Notes: generated from the letters alone by a model not told the origin. 64,000 bases of DNA from Ruminococcus sp. (GCA_017416065.1 JAFQDM010000018.1:24830-88829); one strand, 5' to 3'; positions 34,691 through 44,344 are shown, numbered from the stretch's first letter. Program-made: numbers and translations.

Positions 34691-35539
34691 TCAGCGGCAG
34701 GGCTTGTTAAGCTCCAGCCTTATTATCTCGTGGTGGGGAATCCTTTGTTCCTCAGGGGGAAGCTCCATATAATTCCCAAAGGGAATTTTCAGGTATTCAT
34801 CGTACCCCTTCATTGCAAGAAAGCTTCTGCCCTCAAACTCCACCTCTGTTGTGCCTGAGTAGATCAGCTCTCTGGGATAGACCTTTTTCATAAAATAAAA
34901 GCCTGCGCAGAATTCCGCCACGTTTTCGCTTTCTTCAAAATTATAGCGAGTCATTCGCTTTTCTGCAAATCTCCAGATCTTGTATCTTGTTTTGCGATTT
35001 CTGAATATTCCCAGAAGCACACGGCTTCCGAATGCAAGGAGCCCGCCCTGATTCTTTGGCACCATTTGTGCGCGGAAGAGGGAATAAACCATAACCCAGA
35101 AGTACTGCATATACCGTGCAAGCTTCTTTTCGGCAAGTCCGTCAATGGGGAAGATGTCAAGGGGGATTCCGTGGGGAATATCCATATCCTCCTGGTAGTC
35201 CTTCACCATGGTGTGGTCTGTGTCCGTAAGCACGGCAAATATATTGCCGGAGAAGCTGTTTGCATCAGAATCATCCAAAAGCACAAACCGCTGTGAGGGA
35301 TTTTCTTTTCTGTAAAGCTCCAGGAATTTTTCGTAGTCGGGTCTGGGCATAAGCACGTCTGTGTCGTCATCCCAGGGGATGAAGCCTTTGTGCCTTACAG
35401 CACCAATAAGGCAGCCCCCGCAAAGATAGTAGGTAAGCCCGTGCTTGCGGCAGAAGCTGTCAAAGAATGTAAGCCCCTCCAGCTCGCAAAGCTGAAGCTC
35501 ACGAAGCTCCTTGGGGGATAGTTTCAGTTTATCAGCCAT
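34691..35539 (-). CDS. LicD family protein
   Basis: 282 residues. Nucleotidyltransferase-fold motifs LTYYLCGGCLIGAVRHKGFIPWDDDTDV and DIPHGIPLDIFPIDG are the LicD hallmarks; the DDD aspartates bind metal. LicD proteins attach phosphocholine or other phospho-substituents to teichoic acids or surface glycans. The gene lies 38 bases behind a glycosyltransferase gene, with LCP glycopolymer ligase genes 4 kb away, so a role in surface glycan decoration is likely. The donor is not known. Confidence 0.87.
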   Translation of the reverse strand: MADKLKLSPKELRELQLCELEGLTFFDSFCRKHGLTYYLCGGCLIGAVRHKGFIPWDDDTDVLMPRPDYEKFLELYRKENPSQRFVLLDDSDANSFSGNIFAVLTDTDHTMVKDYQEDMDIPHGIPLDIFPIDGLAEKKLARYMQYFWVMVYSLFRAQMVPKNQGGLLAFGSRVLLGIFRNRKTRYKIWRFAEKRMTRYNFEESENVAEFCAGFYFMKKVYPRELIYSGTTEVEFEGRSFLAMKGYDEYLKIPFGNYMELPPEEQRIPHHEIIRLELNKPCR

Positions 35540-35577
35540 ATTATCACCGATAGTATATGAGTATATGTAGTTTAAGC

Positions 35578-36648
35578 TCAGTTTTCCCTGTCTGCTCTGT
35601 TTTTGAGCATTATCTGACGAACTTCCTCAATTCTCTTATAGGGAATATCCTTGAGCTTGTGCTTCCAGAAGGGCATCTTTACAAGTCCCACAAAGGTTCC
35701 TATTCCGTATGCAAGGTGCAGAATGGGGAAGATAAAGGGAAGTACCAAAAACTGGGGCTTGACCTTTTTGGTCATAAAGCAGCCCACTGTGTTTGTAAAG
35801 TCAAACATACCGTAAGCAAGTCCCAGGAACATCAAGGGATATGCATAACCCAGGCAAGCGGCAACCGTAAAGGCTATGAGAGCCATCAAAAATACAAAGG
35901 GTGCAAAGTGGAAGTAAGAAAGACAGCCTCTGCAAACACCAAAGGTAAGACCTATCCAGTATCCGTTGCCGTATTTTTGCTTTATCATACGTCTGAGTGA
36001 GTTTCTTGTGTGCTGAAAGGAGATAATGTCAGGGCAGCTGCACATTTTGTAGCCTGCTTCGCGAATGCGGTAGTGCAGCTCGTTGTCCTCAGTTCTGCCG
36101 AGGCTTTCGTTAAAGCCGCCCACCTTCTCAAAAACCTCTCGTCTGTATGCAGCGTGGAACAGAGAATCGTGGTATTCCTTTTTCTCTGTGGGGCGTCTGT
36201 ACTCGGCAATGGAGCTGCCGAAGAGAGATTCCTCAGCTGCAAGGAGAGTCAGCTTCCAGGAGGTCTCGTTGTCAACAATGTTGGGTCTGCCGCCGCCTAC
36301 TATGTCCTCTCCCTCCTCAAGATTATCCACACATTTGCGGATAAAGTCGCGGGGGATCTGGGCGTGAGCGTCTATGCGGATGATAACATCTCCCGTTGAA
36401 ACGCAAAGAGCACAGTTCCAGGCGCTTGCCTGGTTGTATTTTTCATTCGTTGTAATGATAACCTGCTTAAAGTTATACTGTGTGTTTTTGAAATCCTCCA
36501 TCATGGCACGGGTGTTGTCTGTGGAGTTGCTGTCTACCAGCACAACCTCTATCTTATCGTGAGGGTATGTCTGGGATGCGATATTGCGGAAAAGTCCGTT
36601 GAGAACGTTTTCTTCGTTGTATGCAATTACACAAAGTGAAACTAACAT
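35578..36648 (-). CDS. Family 2 glycosyltransferase with C-terminal membrane helices
   Basis: 356 residues. GT-A fold: VSLCVIAYNEENVLNGLF, VVLVDSNSTDNT, the metal-binding DAHAQ (DxD-like) and GRTEDNELHYRI. Two or three hydrophobic helices lie at about 235-300. The layout recalls ExoA-type transferases that make lipid-linked surface polysaccharides. It starts three bases after the upstream membrane-protein gene and precedes licD in the same unit. Confidence 0.88.
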   Translation of the reverse strand: MLVSLCVIAYNEENVLNGLFRNIASQTYPHDKIEVVLVDSNSTDNTRAMMEDFKNTQYNFKQVIITTNEKYNQASAWNCALCVSTGDVIIRIDAHAQIPRDFIRKCVDNLEEGEDIVGGGRPNIVDNETSWKLTLLAAEESLFGSSIAEYRRPTEKKEYHDSLFHAAYRREVFEKVGGFNESLGRTEDNELHYRIREAGYKMCSCPDIISFQHTRNSLRRMIKQKYGNGYWIGLTFGVCRGCLSYFHFAPFVFLMALIAFTVAACLGYAYPLMFLGLAYGMFDFTNTVGCFMTKKVKPQFLVLPFIFPILHLAYGIGTFVGLVKMPFWKHKLKDIPYKRIEEVRQIMLKNRADREN

Positions 36649-36651
36649 AAT

Positions 36652-37461
36652 TTACTCATCCTCATTCTGCTTCGATTGCAGCTTTATTATCCATTTGGCA
36701 GATACCGCATAGCTTGTCATAACGTAAGGAATTACAAAAAGCAAGGGGATGACCGCCAGGCAGAGAACAAGAAAAGGCAGGTACCGGAGCAAGATCCTGT
36801 GCACGCTTTTCTCGTATCCGCGCATAAACTGCTCTGAGATCCACAGAGCATTCTTTGCAGGAATGTTGTCTATATCGACTATCAGATACATAGTCAGGAA
36901 TTTACCTGCATTCACAAAGCTGAAAAAGTAAATTCCGCCTAAGATCATAGCGTAACTTACAGCATACCACAATATGTTGTAAAAATCAAGTTTATCTTTC
37001 TCTGCGGCTTCTGCAGAGGCTGTAATGAAAATAAGGATACCGGGCAGAAAGCAGATGACTGCCTGCCAGAAATGGCTCAGAGCTATTCTGAGCATACTTT
37101 TAAGCGTGCTCACGTATCTTCCTCTTGCCATATAATGAAAAACCTCATAAAAGCCGGCGCTTTCATTCTTTGCCATGGTGTAATAAAACCTTACTGCACC
37201 CAAAAAAACGGGCAGGGCAAGCACAAGTACACCGATGGTGAAAAATGCAAATAATGCATAGTATAAGGGCAAGGAATCCGCAATTACGGTTATCTCCATC
37301 GTTTCAAAAATAAGGTTCAGTGCGTCTGTCAGCATTGCTGAAAGGTAAATGCAGGTCATAACCACAACCCCAAGCACTGTGGTAACGCCCACGGCAGTAG
37401 GCAGGTTACCCTTTGCAAGGAGCTCCTTTGCCTGCTTGTTTATGATTTTTTCAGCTTTCAT
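36652..37461 (-). CDS. Integral membrane protein of unknown function
   Basis: 269 residues with about six predicted membrane helices (near 22-45, 65-92, 128-150, 160-185, 225-250) and a short charged N-terminus. GAAAGGAA precedes the ATG. I do not recognise a specific family; the loops resemble DUF975-type membrane proteins only loosely. Its position directly upstream of the GT2 and licD genes suggests a part in surface glycan handling. Confidence 0.65.
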   Translation of the reverse strand: MKAEKIINKQAKELLAKGNLPTAVGVTTVLGVVVMTCIYLSAMLTDALNLIFETMEITVIADSLPLYYALFAFFTIGVLVLALPVFLGAVRFYYTMAKNESAGFYEVFHYMARGRYVSTLKSMLRIALSHFWQAVICFLPGILIFITASAEAAEKDKLDFYNILWYAVSYAMILGGIYFFSFVNAGKFLTMYLIVDIDNIPAKNALWISEQFMRGYEKSVHRILLRYLPFLVLCLAVIPLLFVIPYVMTSYAVSAKWIIKLQSKQNEDE

Positions 37462-37491
37462 AGTGTGATTCCTTTCGGATACAAGCGTAGT

Positions 37492-38853
37492 TTATTCTGC
37501 AGTAAACATTCTGTACATTGCCTCAAGGCATATCTGAGCGTGCTTCCAGAAGTTTTCCTCGTTAATTCCTTCGTTGGAGTTGTGGAGCCTTGCATCCTCA
37601 CCGGGGAAGACAGGTCCGAAGGCTACTCCGTTGCCCCCCAGCTTTCTGGCGTATGTGCCTCCGCCTGTGGAGTACATAAGCGGCTCTTCTCCCATAATTT
37701 CGCGGTATGAATCCTTAAGGATACCGATAACGGGCTTGGAGTCGTCAAGACACAGGGGCAGAGTGTGTGAGAGGATCTTAACTTCTACGTCCTCGTGCTC
37801 TGCGGCCTTCTTGACTCTGCGGATGAGCTCCTTGCCGCCGAAGGTAACGGGGTAGCGGATGTCTATTGTAGCCTTTGCTTCCTTTTCGTCTATGCTGATG
37901 GTGGAAAGGCACAGAGTAAGCTCGCCCGACTGGGAATCGCGCATCTTCATTCCCATGGAGGTGCCGTCATTTTCAAGCCTGATGTTGGTAGAAATAAAGG
38001 AGCACAGCTTGCCTAAGGACTCCAGGTTGAAGTTGGAGGCAAGCAGGTCTATCAGGTGCAGGATTGCATTGTGGCCGAGGTGAGGTTCACAGGCGTGGGC
38101 GGCCTTTCCCTTATGGATTATCATAAGCCCGTCTATGTTGTATTTAAACTCAAACTCGCCCTCTCTTGCATCTGCAAGGCGCATAAGCTGGTTGTCGTCA
38201 TTCTCCGTGCAGTTAAGCAGAGCATAGGCAAAGTCAGGCACTGCGTTTGTGGCTGTGCCGCCCTTAAGCTGAGTCAGCAGGTGGCAGTCCTGGTTTTTGG
38301 AGCTTATCTCAAGATGCAGAATACCCTTTTCAGCCGCACAGATTCCGTAGCCCGAATCAGGGGTAAAAGACATATCGGGCATTGCTTCCTTTGAAAAGTA
38401 AGCCACCACGTCTGTCATGCCCACCTCTTCGTCTGTGCCGAAGATGGCGCGCAGGGTGTTTTTACCTTCTACTCCTGCATCCTTGAGTGCCTTCAGACAG
38501 TACAGAGTCAGCAGAGCACAGCCCTTGTCGTCTGCAACTCCGCGTCCTATGAGCCTGCCGTCCTTTTTAGTCAGGGCAAAGGGCTCGCAATCCCAGTTGT
38601 CCCCGGCAGGTACAACGTCAAGGTGGGTGAGGGTTGCGCAGAGCTTGCCCTTATCTCCAAGCTGTACGTGGCCTGCTTTGTTGTCAATATTCTTTGTCAG
38701 AAGTCCAAAGCTTTCTGCCTTTTTAAGCATCCAGTTAAGGGCTTCTTTGCACTTTTTTGGATCCTCCGAGTACACGGAGCGAATCTTAAGCAGTTCGTCC
38801 AGATCCTTCAGTATTTCTTCTTTGTAGTCAAGTATTTTTTCTCCGAAACTCAT
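37492..38853 (-). CDS. pepV: Dipeptidase PepV-like (M20 family, Sapep)
   Basis: 453 residues. M20 metallopeptidase marks: metal histidine and aspartates in THLDVVPAGD and GRGVADDKGCALL, the catalytic glutamate pair in FGTDEEVGMTD, DSGYGICAAEKG, and the late histidine in GPVFPGEDARLHNSNEGI. PepV/Sapep enzymes cleave dipeptides in the cytoplasm. GGAGG precedes the ATG. The gene is 30 bases from the membrane-protein gene downstream and may start that unit. Confidence 0.92.
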   Translation of the reverse strand: MSFGEKILDYKEEILKDLDELLKIRSVYSEDPKKCKEALNWMLKKAESFGLLTKNIDNKAGHVQLGDKGKLCATLTHLDVVPAGDNWDCEPFALTKKDGRLIGRGVADDKGCALLTLYCLKALKDAGVEGKNTLRAIFGTDEEVGMTDVVAYFSKEAMPDMSFTPDSGYGICAAEKGILHLEISSKNQDCHLLTQLKGGTATNAVPDFAYALLNCTENDDNQLMRLADAREGEFEFKYNIDGLMIIHKGKAAHACEPHLGHNAILHLIDLLASNFNLESLGKLCSFISTNIRLENDGTSMGMKMRDSQSGELTLCLSTISIDEKEAKATIDIRYPVTFGGKELIRRVKKAAEHEDVEVKILSHTLPLCLDDSKPVIGILKDSYREIMGEEPLMYSTGGGTYARKLGGNGVAFGPVFPGEDARLHNSNEGINEENFWKHAQICLEAMYRMFTAE

Positions 38854-38882
38854 ATTTGCCTCCGTTTTTGTGTCAAAATATC

Positions 38883-38911
38883 TTTACCAATGAATTTCTT
38901 TAGTATATAAT
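38883..38911 (+). promoter_or_regulatory. Possible promoter for yfbR
   Basis: TTTACC, a 17-base spacer and TATAAT at 38906-38911, in the divergent gap between pepV and yfbR. Confidence 0.5.
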
Positions 38912-38969
38912 ACTCTATAGTATAACACATATCTTTACAAAATGCACCATTTATTTTTTGAGGTATATT

Positions 38970-39548
38970 ATGAGTAATTTTTTTGCAATGCTTTACAGAA
39001 TGAGGTACATCGACCGCTGGGGACTTATGAACAACACAAAGGTAGAAAACATCAGCGAGCACAGCCTGGACGTGGCGGTGCTTTCTCATGCATTGGTCAC
39101 CATCTCCAACAAGCGCTTCGGCACAAAGCTCAATGCGGACCGTGCGGCGGTAATGGGAGTTTTTCACGATGCAAGCGAGATAATAACCGGGGATCTGCCC
39201 ACGCCCGTTAAGTATTATAACGACCAGATCCGCAGCGCCTACAAGCAGATAGAGGGAATCTCCGAGCAGAGCCTGCTCTCTATGCTTCCAAATGATCTCA
39301 GGCAGGAGTACGAGCCCCTTATAAGCACAGATTCTGCAGACAAGGAGCTGCTTTCTTTTGTGAAAGCGGCAGACAAGCTTTCTGCACTTATCAAGTGTAT
39401 ATGCGAGATAAGAATGGGAAACCGTGAGTTTACAAAGGCAGAGCGTACCATACGCGATGCCCTTGAGGGTATGGATTTGCCTGCTTTGCGGGTTTTTATG
39501 GAGGAATTCCTGCCTGCCTACGAGCTGACTCTTGACGAGCTTGAGTAA
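38970..39548 (+). CDS. yfbR: 5'-deoxynucleotidase, HD domain (YfbR-like)
   Basis: 192 residues from the ATG at 38970 (TTGAGG upstream). It parallels E. coli YfbR along its length: FFAMLYRMRYIDRWGLMNN, ENISEHSLDVAVLSHAL (H31), the HD pair H66-D67 in VFHDASEIITGDLPTPVKY, and FVKAADKLSAL near 133. YfbR removes phosphate from deoxyribonucleoside 5'-monophosphates. No other nucleotide gene is adjacent. Confidence 0.92.
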   Translation: MSNFFAMLYRMRYIDRWGLMNNTKVENISEHSLDVAVLSHALVTISNKRFGTKLNADRAAVMGVFHDASEIITGDLPTPVKYYNDQIRSAYKQIEGISEQSLLSMLPNDLRQEYEPLISTDSADKELLSFVKAADKLSALIKCICEIRMGNREFTKAERTIRDALEGMDLPALRVFMEEFLPAYELTLDELE

Positions 39549-39732
39549 TAATGTGACGTTTTTTTGAATATATTCTGAGCAAAATAAAAACTTGTCTGCA
39601 TTTTCTCTGATTTTCGTCAAAAATCAACGCTATATTCTCTTATAGAATTATAATCCTTTGGTAATGATATATAATGTACGATGCCTATTTTTATTGAAGA
39701 TTACTAAGGTTTTGTTTTTCGGAGGATATGGG

Positions 39733-40899
39733 ATGTCAGACGGATACAGACAAAATTCAAATAATAAGGGCGATGAATATTCTGACGGCTACTCAGGTCA
39801 TCCTCATCGCAGATCTTCACATAAGGAATCATCATACGGCGACTCTTATGACAGACGTTCCTCCAATGAGGATGTGATCTGTTCCCACAGTAGGGAAGCA
39901 AAGTCCCGCCGCAAAAAGAAAAAGAGCTATTTAAAATGCTTTGTTTCTTTTGTTCTTGCGGTTTTTCTGATTCTGACGGGGGTATGCTTTGTCTTTGGGT
40001 GGAAGGCTGTCAATTCCGTAAATTATCTGGAGCTTGAGGGTGCTTACAGCGAGCATTATCAGCCCGTGGATTCTGAGCTTTTCAGCCACAAGGACGTGCT
40101 CAACATCCTTATCTTCGGTGTTGACGACGATTCCTCTGACTACGGCAGGAGTGACACGATGCTTCTGCTGTCTGTTGACAACAAGCACTCAAAGCTTAAG
40201 CTCACCTCTTTTCAGAGGGACACCTTCGTATATGTTCCCGACTGTGACGGAGATTACCACACAAAGCTCACCAATGCCTTCAGCTATGGGGGAGTAGGTC
40301 TTGCAATGCGTACCATCGAGGCCAACTACGGAGTCAGGATAGACAGATACGCCACGGTGAATTTTGAGACCTTCAAATCCATTGTTGACGTTCTGGGCGG
40401 TGTGGAGTTGGAGCTTACTGACAGAGAGATACTCTACATCAACTGTCAGGTGGCGCAGAATAACCAGACCGAGTATCTTGATGCTGAGGCAGGCACGGTG
40501 AAGCTCAACGGCGTGCAGGCTCTCTGGCACATCAGAAACCGAGGCGGCGACGTGATAAACGGCGTGGAGTTTTACGAGGGCACGGATTGGGACAGAACAC
40601 AGCGCCAAAGAAGCTTTATGCAGGCACTTATGACCAAGATCCGCAAGGGCTCCGTTGTTTCTGCGCTTAAGGTTGCAGACAGCATAGCTCCTTACGTGAC
40701 CACCAACCTTACCAAGGGGGAGCTTGTTTCCTTGCTTTTTAAGGCTCCAAGGCTTATGAATTATAAACTTGAGCAATGCGCCATGCCTTCTGAGGGTAGC
40801 TGGGGCTATGAGGAGAACTTTGCAGGCTCCGTTATCTACGTCTACGATTGGCAGAGCACGCAGGCAGAGCTTTGCCGCTTTATTTACGAAACTGACTGA
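39733..40899 (+). CDS. LytR-CpsA-Psr (LCP) family protein 1
   Basis: 388 residues from the ATG at 39733, with GGAGG seven bases before. Residues 1-58 are a disordered Ser/Asp/Arg/His-rich cytoplasmic tail (SGHPHRRSSHKESSYGDSYD), then a lysine cluster and one membrane helix (about 60-82). The LCP domain follows: NILIFGVDDDSSDYGRSDTMLL, TSFQRDTFVYVP, DRYATVNFETFKSIVDVLGGVEL, and HIRNRGGD with the lipid-binding arginines. LCP enzymes link glycopolymers to peptidoglycan. Confidence 0.93.
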   Translation: MSDGYRQNSNNKGDEYSDGYSGHPHRRSSHKESSYGDSYDRRSSNEDVICSHSREAKSRRKKKKSYLKCFVSFVLAVFLILTGVCFVFGWKAVNSVNYLELEGAYSEHYQPVDSELFSHKDVLNILIFGVDDDSSDYGRSDTMLLLSVDNKHSKLKLTSFQRDTFVYVPDCDGDYHTKLTNAFSYGGVGLAMRTIEANYGVRIDRYATVNFETFKSIVDVLGGVELELTDREILYINCQVAQNNQTEYLDAEAGTVKLNGVQALWHIRNRGGDVINGVEFYEGTDWDRTQRQRSFMQALMTKIRKGSVVSALKVADSIAPYVTTNLTKGELVSLLFKAPRLMNYKLEQCAMPSEGSWGYEENFAGSVIYVYDWQSTQAELCRFIYETD

Positions 40900-40959
40900 A
40901 CGATCAATTTAATATAACTGCTAAACTTCAGATATATGCTTTCTGAAAGGAGAGGTATT

Positions 40960-42063
40960 ATGGATAATAAGGATATGGAATTTGTTGATATCAACAGTAC
41001 CGCAGGCACGGCTTCAAGCCGCAGTGAGGCAGAGCGCATCAAGCGCAGAAGCCTTATTGTCAGGATCCTAAGCGGTGCTCTGGCACTTGTTTTCGTTTTT
41101 CTGGGTGCCTTGTGTATGAAGGGCTACTCAGCACTCAACTCTATTGTTTACGAGGCATTGCCCAACAAGAATACAGAGCCCACCGTGCAGACAGATGACT
41201 ACGGCAACGAAGTCATCCCCGAATTTGAAATCGACACCACAAGCACCAATTTGCTCAACGACCCCTACGTTCTTAACGTTATGCTTTTTGGTGCAGATAA
41301 ATCAGGAGACGAAGGTCTCAGCGACACAATGATCCTCCTCTCCGTTGACAACCGTCACAAAAAGATCAAGATGACTTCCTTCCTGCGTGATACATACATC
41401 ACCATACCCGGAGTCACTTCCCACAAGCTCAACTATGCATACGCTGTAGGCGGTGCGGCTCTGTCCATTCAGACCATAGAGGCTAACTACGGAATTCAGA
41501 TCGACCGCTATGCAACGGTAAACTTCACGACCTTTAAAGAGATAGTTGATATTCTGGGAGGCATCGAGCTTTACCTTACGGATGAAGAGATACTCTACAT
41601 CAACTGTCAGATGATAGAAAACGGCCAGTCAGGTCTTCTGGATGCTACGGAGGGTATGGTGCGTGTAAACGGCCAGCAGGCCCTTTGGTATGCAAGAAAC
41701 CGAGGCGGCACGTACAACGGAATCTCTTTCTACGGCGACGACTGGGAGCGCACAGACAGACAGAGGAATTTCATCGAGGCAGTTATCAACAACGTGAAGG
41801 ACGCAAGCCTTTCTGAGCTTATCCAGATCGTCAACAAGGTAGGTCCCATGGTTACCACAAACCTGAAGAAATCTGAGATCCAGACCCTTGTTACCTCTGC
41901 ACTTGCATATCTTACCTACGACATCGAGCAGTGCTCTATGCCCTCCGACGGCTCCTGGAGCTACGGTTGGAACGAGGCAGGCTCAGTTATCCTTGTGGAT
42001 GACTGGAACAAAGCAAGAATGGACCTGGCAACATTTATTTACGAGGAATCCGTCGTTCGTTAA
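40960..42063 (+). CDS. LytR-CpsA-Psr (LCP) family protein 2
   Basis: 367 residues from the ATG at 40960, behind GAAAGGAGAGG. One membrane helix near residues 38-60, then an LCP domain closely related to the preceding gene (VMLFGADKSGDEGLSDTMILL, TSFLRDTYITIPG, DRYATVNFTTFKEIVDILGGIEL, YARNRGG). The pair probably arose by tandem duplication. It differs from the first in a short N-terminus lacking the His/Ser-rich tail. A strong terminator follows. Confidence 0.93.
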   Translation: MDNKDMEFVDINSTAGTASSRSEAERIKRRSLIVRILSGALALVFVFLGALCMKGYSALNSIVYEALPNKNTEPTVQTDDYGNEVIPEFEIDTTSTNLLNDPYVLNVMLFGADKSGDEGLSDTMILLSVDNRHKKIKMTSFLRDTYITIPGVTSHKLNYAYAVGGAALSIQTIEANYGIQIDRYATVNFTTFKEIVDILGGIELYLTDEEILYINCQMIENGQSGLLDATEGMVRVNGQQALWYARNRGGTYNGISFYGDDWERTDRQRNFIEAVINNVKDASLSELIQIVNKVGPMVTTNLKKSEIQTLVTSALAYLTYDIEQCSMPSDGSWSYGWNEAGSVILVDDWNKARMDLATFIYEESVVR

Positions 42064-42087
42064 GCTTTATCTCTTTATACAAAAAGT

Positions 42088-42119
42088 AAACCCGAGTTCA
42101 ATTGGACTCGGGTTTTTTT
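42088..42119. terminator. Terminator between LCP 2 and the DUF2804 gene
   Basis: AACCCGAGT (42089-42097) pairs with ACTCGGGTT (42106-42114) and continues into TTTTTT. It lies between convergent genes. Confidence 0.9.
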
Positions 42120-42134
42120 GTGCTCAGATATGTT

Positions 42135-43139
42135 TTATACCATTGAAAATTCAAGGTGGGCAGGCACTGCGTCAAGGCTGATCTTTTCTTCATCTATACG
42201 GTTAATATAGCCCGTAAGCTTGCCGAAGATTATCATCTTTGAGCCGCATTTGCGGCACATAAGGTGCCCTGACTTTATTTCAGGGCGGAAGACAAGCTCC
42301 ATGGCGCTGCTGCCGGCTGTGAACCTCCAGGGCTTATCCGGTCTGTCCTCATTGCCGTCAGCCTTTACAGAGGCAAATTTGTGTACTGTTCCGTCAAGAA
42401 AATAGCAGTTTTCCGATCCGTGGGACGGGTCGCCGATTCCTCCTGCAAGGCAAAGAGAAAACTGTCTGCCATCAATTACTGTGTCTGAATACAGAGCGTG
42501 GTAGCACATTTTTTCCTTAACTGAGTACCTCTGCCAATCAAGGAAAGCTCTGCAGGTGTCTGCGCTCAGATTGTATTCTGCACCTCCGCAGCGGACTATG
42601 CCCGAGGCCTTCATGGCAGGCATAAATCTTTTCAGATAAAAGCCTTTTTTATTATTCTTAATAGGAATTAAAACGTTGAGACTTTCCTGAGTGGTGTCTT
42701 CAAGCATAATGTTGATGTACAGATTTTTTTCTTTGCAGAAGTTTACAAACTCGCATCTGATGTATCTTTTCAGGGCTGTGTTTGAGAAATTCATTCCCAC
42801 CCTTGCATCAGTAAAGGTAACGTCACCGTTTTTGCTTGATGCGGGCATATCCAGCCTGCCGAATGACATATATTTCTTAAGTGTACGGGAGTCGATGGTG
42901 CCGGTTACGTGGTCTGCAACAATGGCAGTCACCGTGGAGTTTATGCCGTCCTCAGCCACGCTGAGGTAGATGGATACTCTGTCATCTGCGATCATATAGC
43001 TGTCGCTCTCGTGCAGATTAAATCTGTTTTTAAGCAGAGACTTGTCCAGGTTAAAAACTGCTTTGCGGCTCCATCCGGGGGTTTGCACCTGACCGTTTGG
43101 CGAGAAAACGTTAACCTCGTTTTTTATTTCATTTTGCAT
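42135..43139 (-). CDS. DUF2804 family protein
   Basis: 334 residues, no signal peptide. N-terminal QVQTPGWSRKAVFNLDKS, a central FNFSN-type hydrophobic stretch, and DWQRYSVKEKMCYHAL and CYFLDGTVHKFASVKAD segments match the DUF2804 pattern I know from Clostridia. A CRKCG pair near the C-terminus is noted. The family has no established biochemical role; a lipocalin-like beta-barrel has been suggested for relatives. Confidence 0.7.
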   Translation of the reverse strand: MQNEIKNEVNVFSPNGQVQTPGWSRKAVFNLDKSLLKNRFNLHESDSYMIADDRVSIYLSVAEDGINSTVTAIVADHVTGTIDSRTLKKYMSFGRLDMPASSKNGDVTFTDARVGMNFSNTALKRYIRCEFVNFCKEKNLYINIMLEDTTQESLNVLIPIKNNKKGFYLKRFMPAMKASGIVRCGGAEYNLSADTCRAFLDWQRYSVKEKMCYHALYSDTVIDGRQFSLCLAGGIGDPSHGSENCYFLDGTVHKFASVKADGNEDRPDKPWRFTAGSSAMELVFRPEIKSGHLMCRKCGSKMIIFGKLTGYINRIDEEKISLDAVPAHLEFSMV

Positions 43140-43259
43140 CAGGGCTCACTCCTTTCGGCTTTATAACTTCTGATTTTTCATTTTAATTATACTCCTTTTC
43201 TGCGTTAATTCAATACCTTTGCATAATTTCTTGCAATACTTATTCCGGAGGGGAATTTT

Positions 43260-43643
43260 TTGAAGAAGATCTGCCTTTTTTATGCTGTTTTACTTGTAAT
43301 TCTTTGCCTTTGCGGATGCCGCAGAGTGGTTGTGACCACAGCAGATGAGCTTGAGATGGTCAATCGTTGTGCACAAACCAAGTCGGGGATGCGCGCAGAG
43401 CTTGATTTTCTTGAGGACATTGCAAGCTTTAAGGTCTACGATTCAAAGGAGAAGCTTCTGACTTGTATCTCAGGGGTATTTGCCATCGACGGCAAAAATC
43501 TCTATATTACCGATTCACACCTTTGCAAAACATATATCTTCGGCTACAAGGTGTACTCAGACAGAGCCGAGCTTGAATATTCGGGAGAAACCCTGACATT
43601 TTATCCGGCTTCAGAGCCGTCGTCAACTGCAGGTGAAAACTGA
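43260..43643 (+). CDS. Small putative lipoprotein
   Basis: 127 residues. TTG start behind GGAGGGG. The N-terminus MKKICLFYAVLLVILCLCGCRR is a lipoprotein-type signal with a lipobox-like LCGC. The rest (about 20-127) is a soluble alpha/beta domain with no family I recognise (ELDFLEDIASFKVYDS, LYITDSHLCKTYIFGYKVYSD). It may be an anchored surface protein. A promoter for the ruv operon follows, so it is not part of that unit. Confidence 0.6.
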   Translation: MKKICLFYAVLLVILCLCGCRRVVVTTADELEMVNRCAQTKSGMRAELDFLEDIASFKVYDSKEKLLTCISGVFAIDGKNLYITDSHLCKTYIFGYKVYSDRAELEYSGETLTFYPASEPSSTAGEN

Positions 43644-43730
43644 AAAAACTAAGGAAACAAGGCACTTTTTGCCACAATTTTTTTAATTGTGTATTTTTTA
43701 TGTAAAAACCTAAAACTTTTGTCAATATCG

Positions 43731-43759
43731 TTGATAATTTCATATAGGTATGTTATAAT
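43731..43759 (+). promoter_or_regulatory. Promoter for ruvCAB
   Basis: TTGATA at 43731-43736, 17 bases, TATAAT at 43754-43759 (11 of 12 consensus bases). Confidence 0.75.
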
Positions 43760-43831
43760 ACATAATTAGCAAATTATGTTGGTGTAGTAGGCTGATTTGC
43801 AGAAGTCATATTTAAAAAAGGAGGGAGCATC

Positions 43832-44344
43832 ATGGTCGTTCTTGGAGTAGACCCCGGCTATGCCATTGTGGGCTACGGAGTGCTTAAATTTCAGGGCATA
43901 AACTATTGTGCTTTGGGTTGCGGTGCCGTGACTACCGATGCAGATACTCCCTTTGATGAAAGGCTCCGCATTGTTTTTGAGAATATGTGTGAGCTTATAG
44001 AGAATACAAAGCCCGATGCCATGGCAATAGAATCCCTATATTTTCAGAACAATCAGAAGACTGCCATTATGGTTGCAGAGGCAAGGGGAGTGATCCTTCT
44101 TGCGGCAAGGCTCAAGGGTGTGCCTGTGTATGAATACACACCTTTGCAGGTCAAAACGGCAGTTACGGGCTACGGCAAGGCAAAAAAGCCCCAGGTTATG
44201 GAGATGACCAAGCGGTTGCTTAAGCTTTCAAAGATGCCCCGCTTTGACGATACCTGCGATGCTCTGGCGGTTGCCATATGCCACGTTCACGCAGCAGGCA
44301 CAAACGTGCGCCTGAGGCTTGTGAATGAAGGCATCAAGAGATAG
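43832..44344 (+). CDS. ruvC: Holliday junction resolvase RuvC
   Basis: 170 residues. Acidic active-site residues: D7 in VLGVDPGYAIVGYG, E in MAIESLYFQNNQKTA, and the DDTCDALAVAICH pair. It cleaves Holliday junctions after RuvAB branch migration. An AAGGAGG site precedes the ATG. It heads a ruvC-ruvA-ruvB operon. Confidence 0.96.
   Translation: MVVLGVDPGYAIVGYGVLKFQGINYCALGCGAVTTDADTPFDERLRIVFENMCELIENTKPDAMAIESLYFQNNQKTAIMVAEARGVILLAARLKGVPVYEYTPLQVKTAVTGYGKAKKPQVMEMTKRLLKLSKMPRFDDTCDALAVAICHVHAAGTNVRLRLVNEGIKR

Noticed and set aside
43650-43690. Terminator after the small lipoprotein gene
   Set aside because: Only a 4-bp GGCA/TGCC stem precedes the T run; too weak to call.
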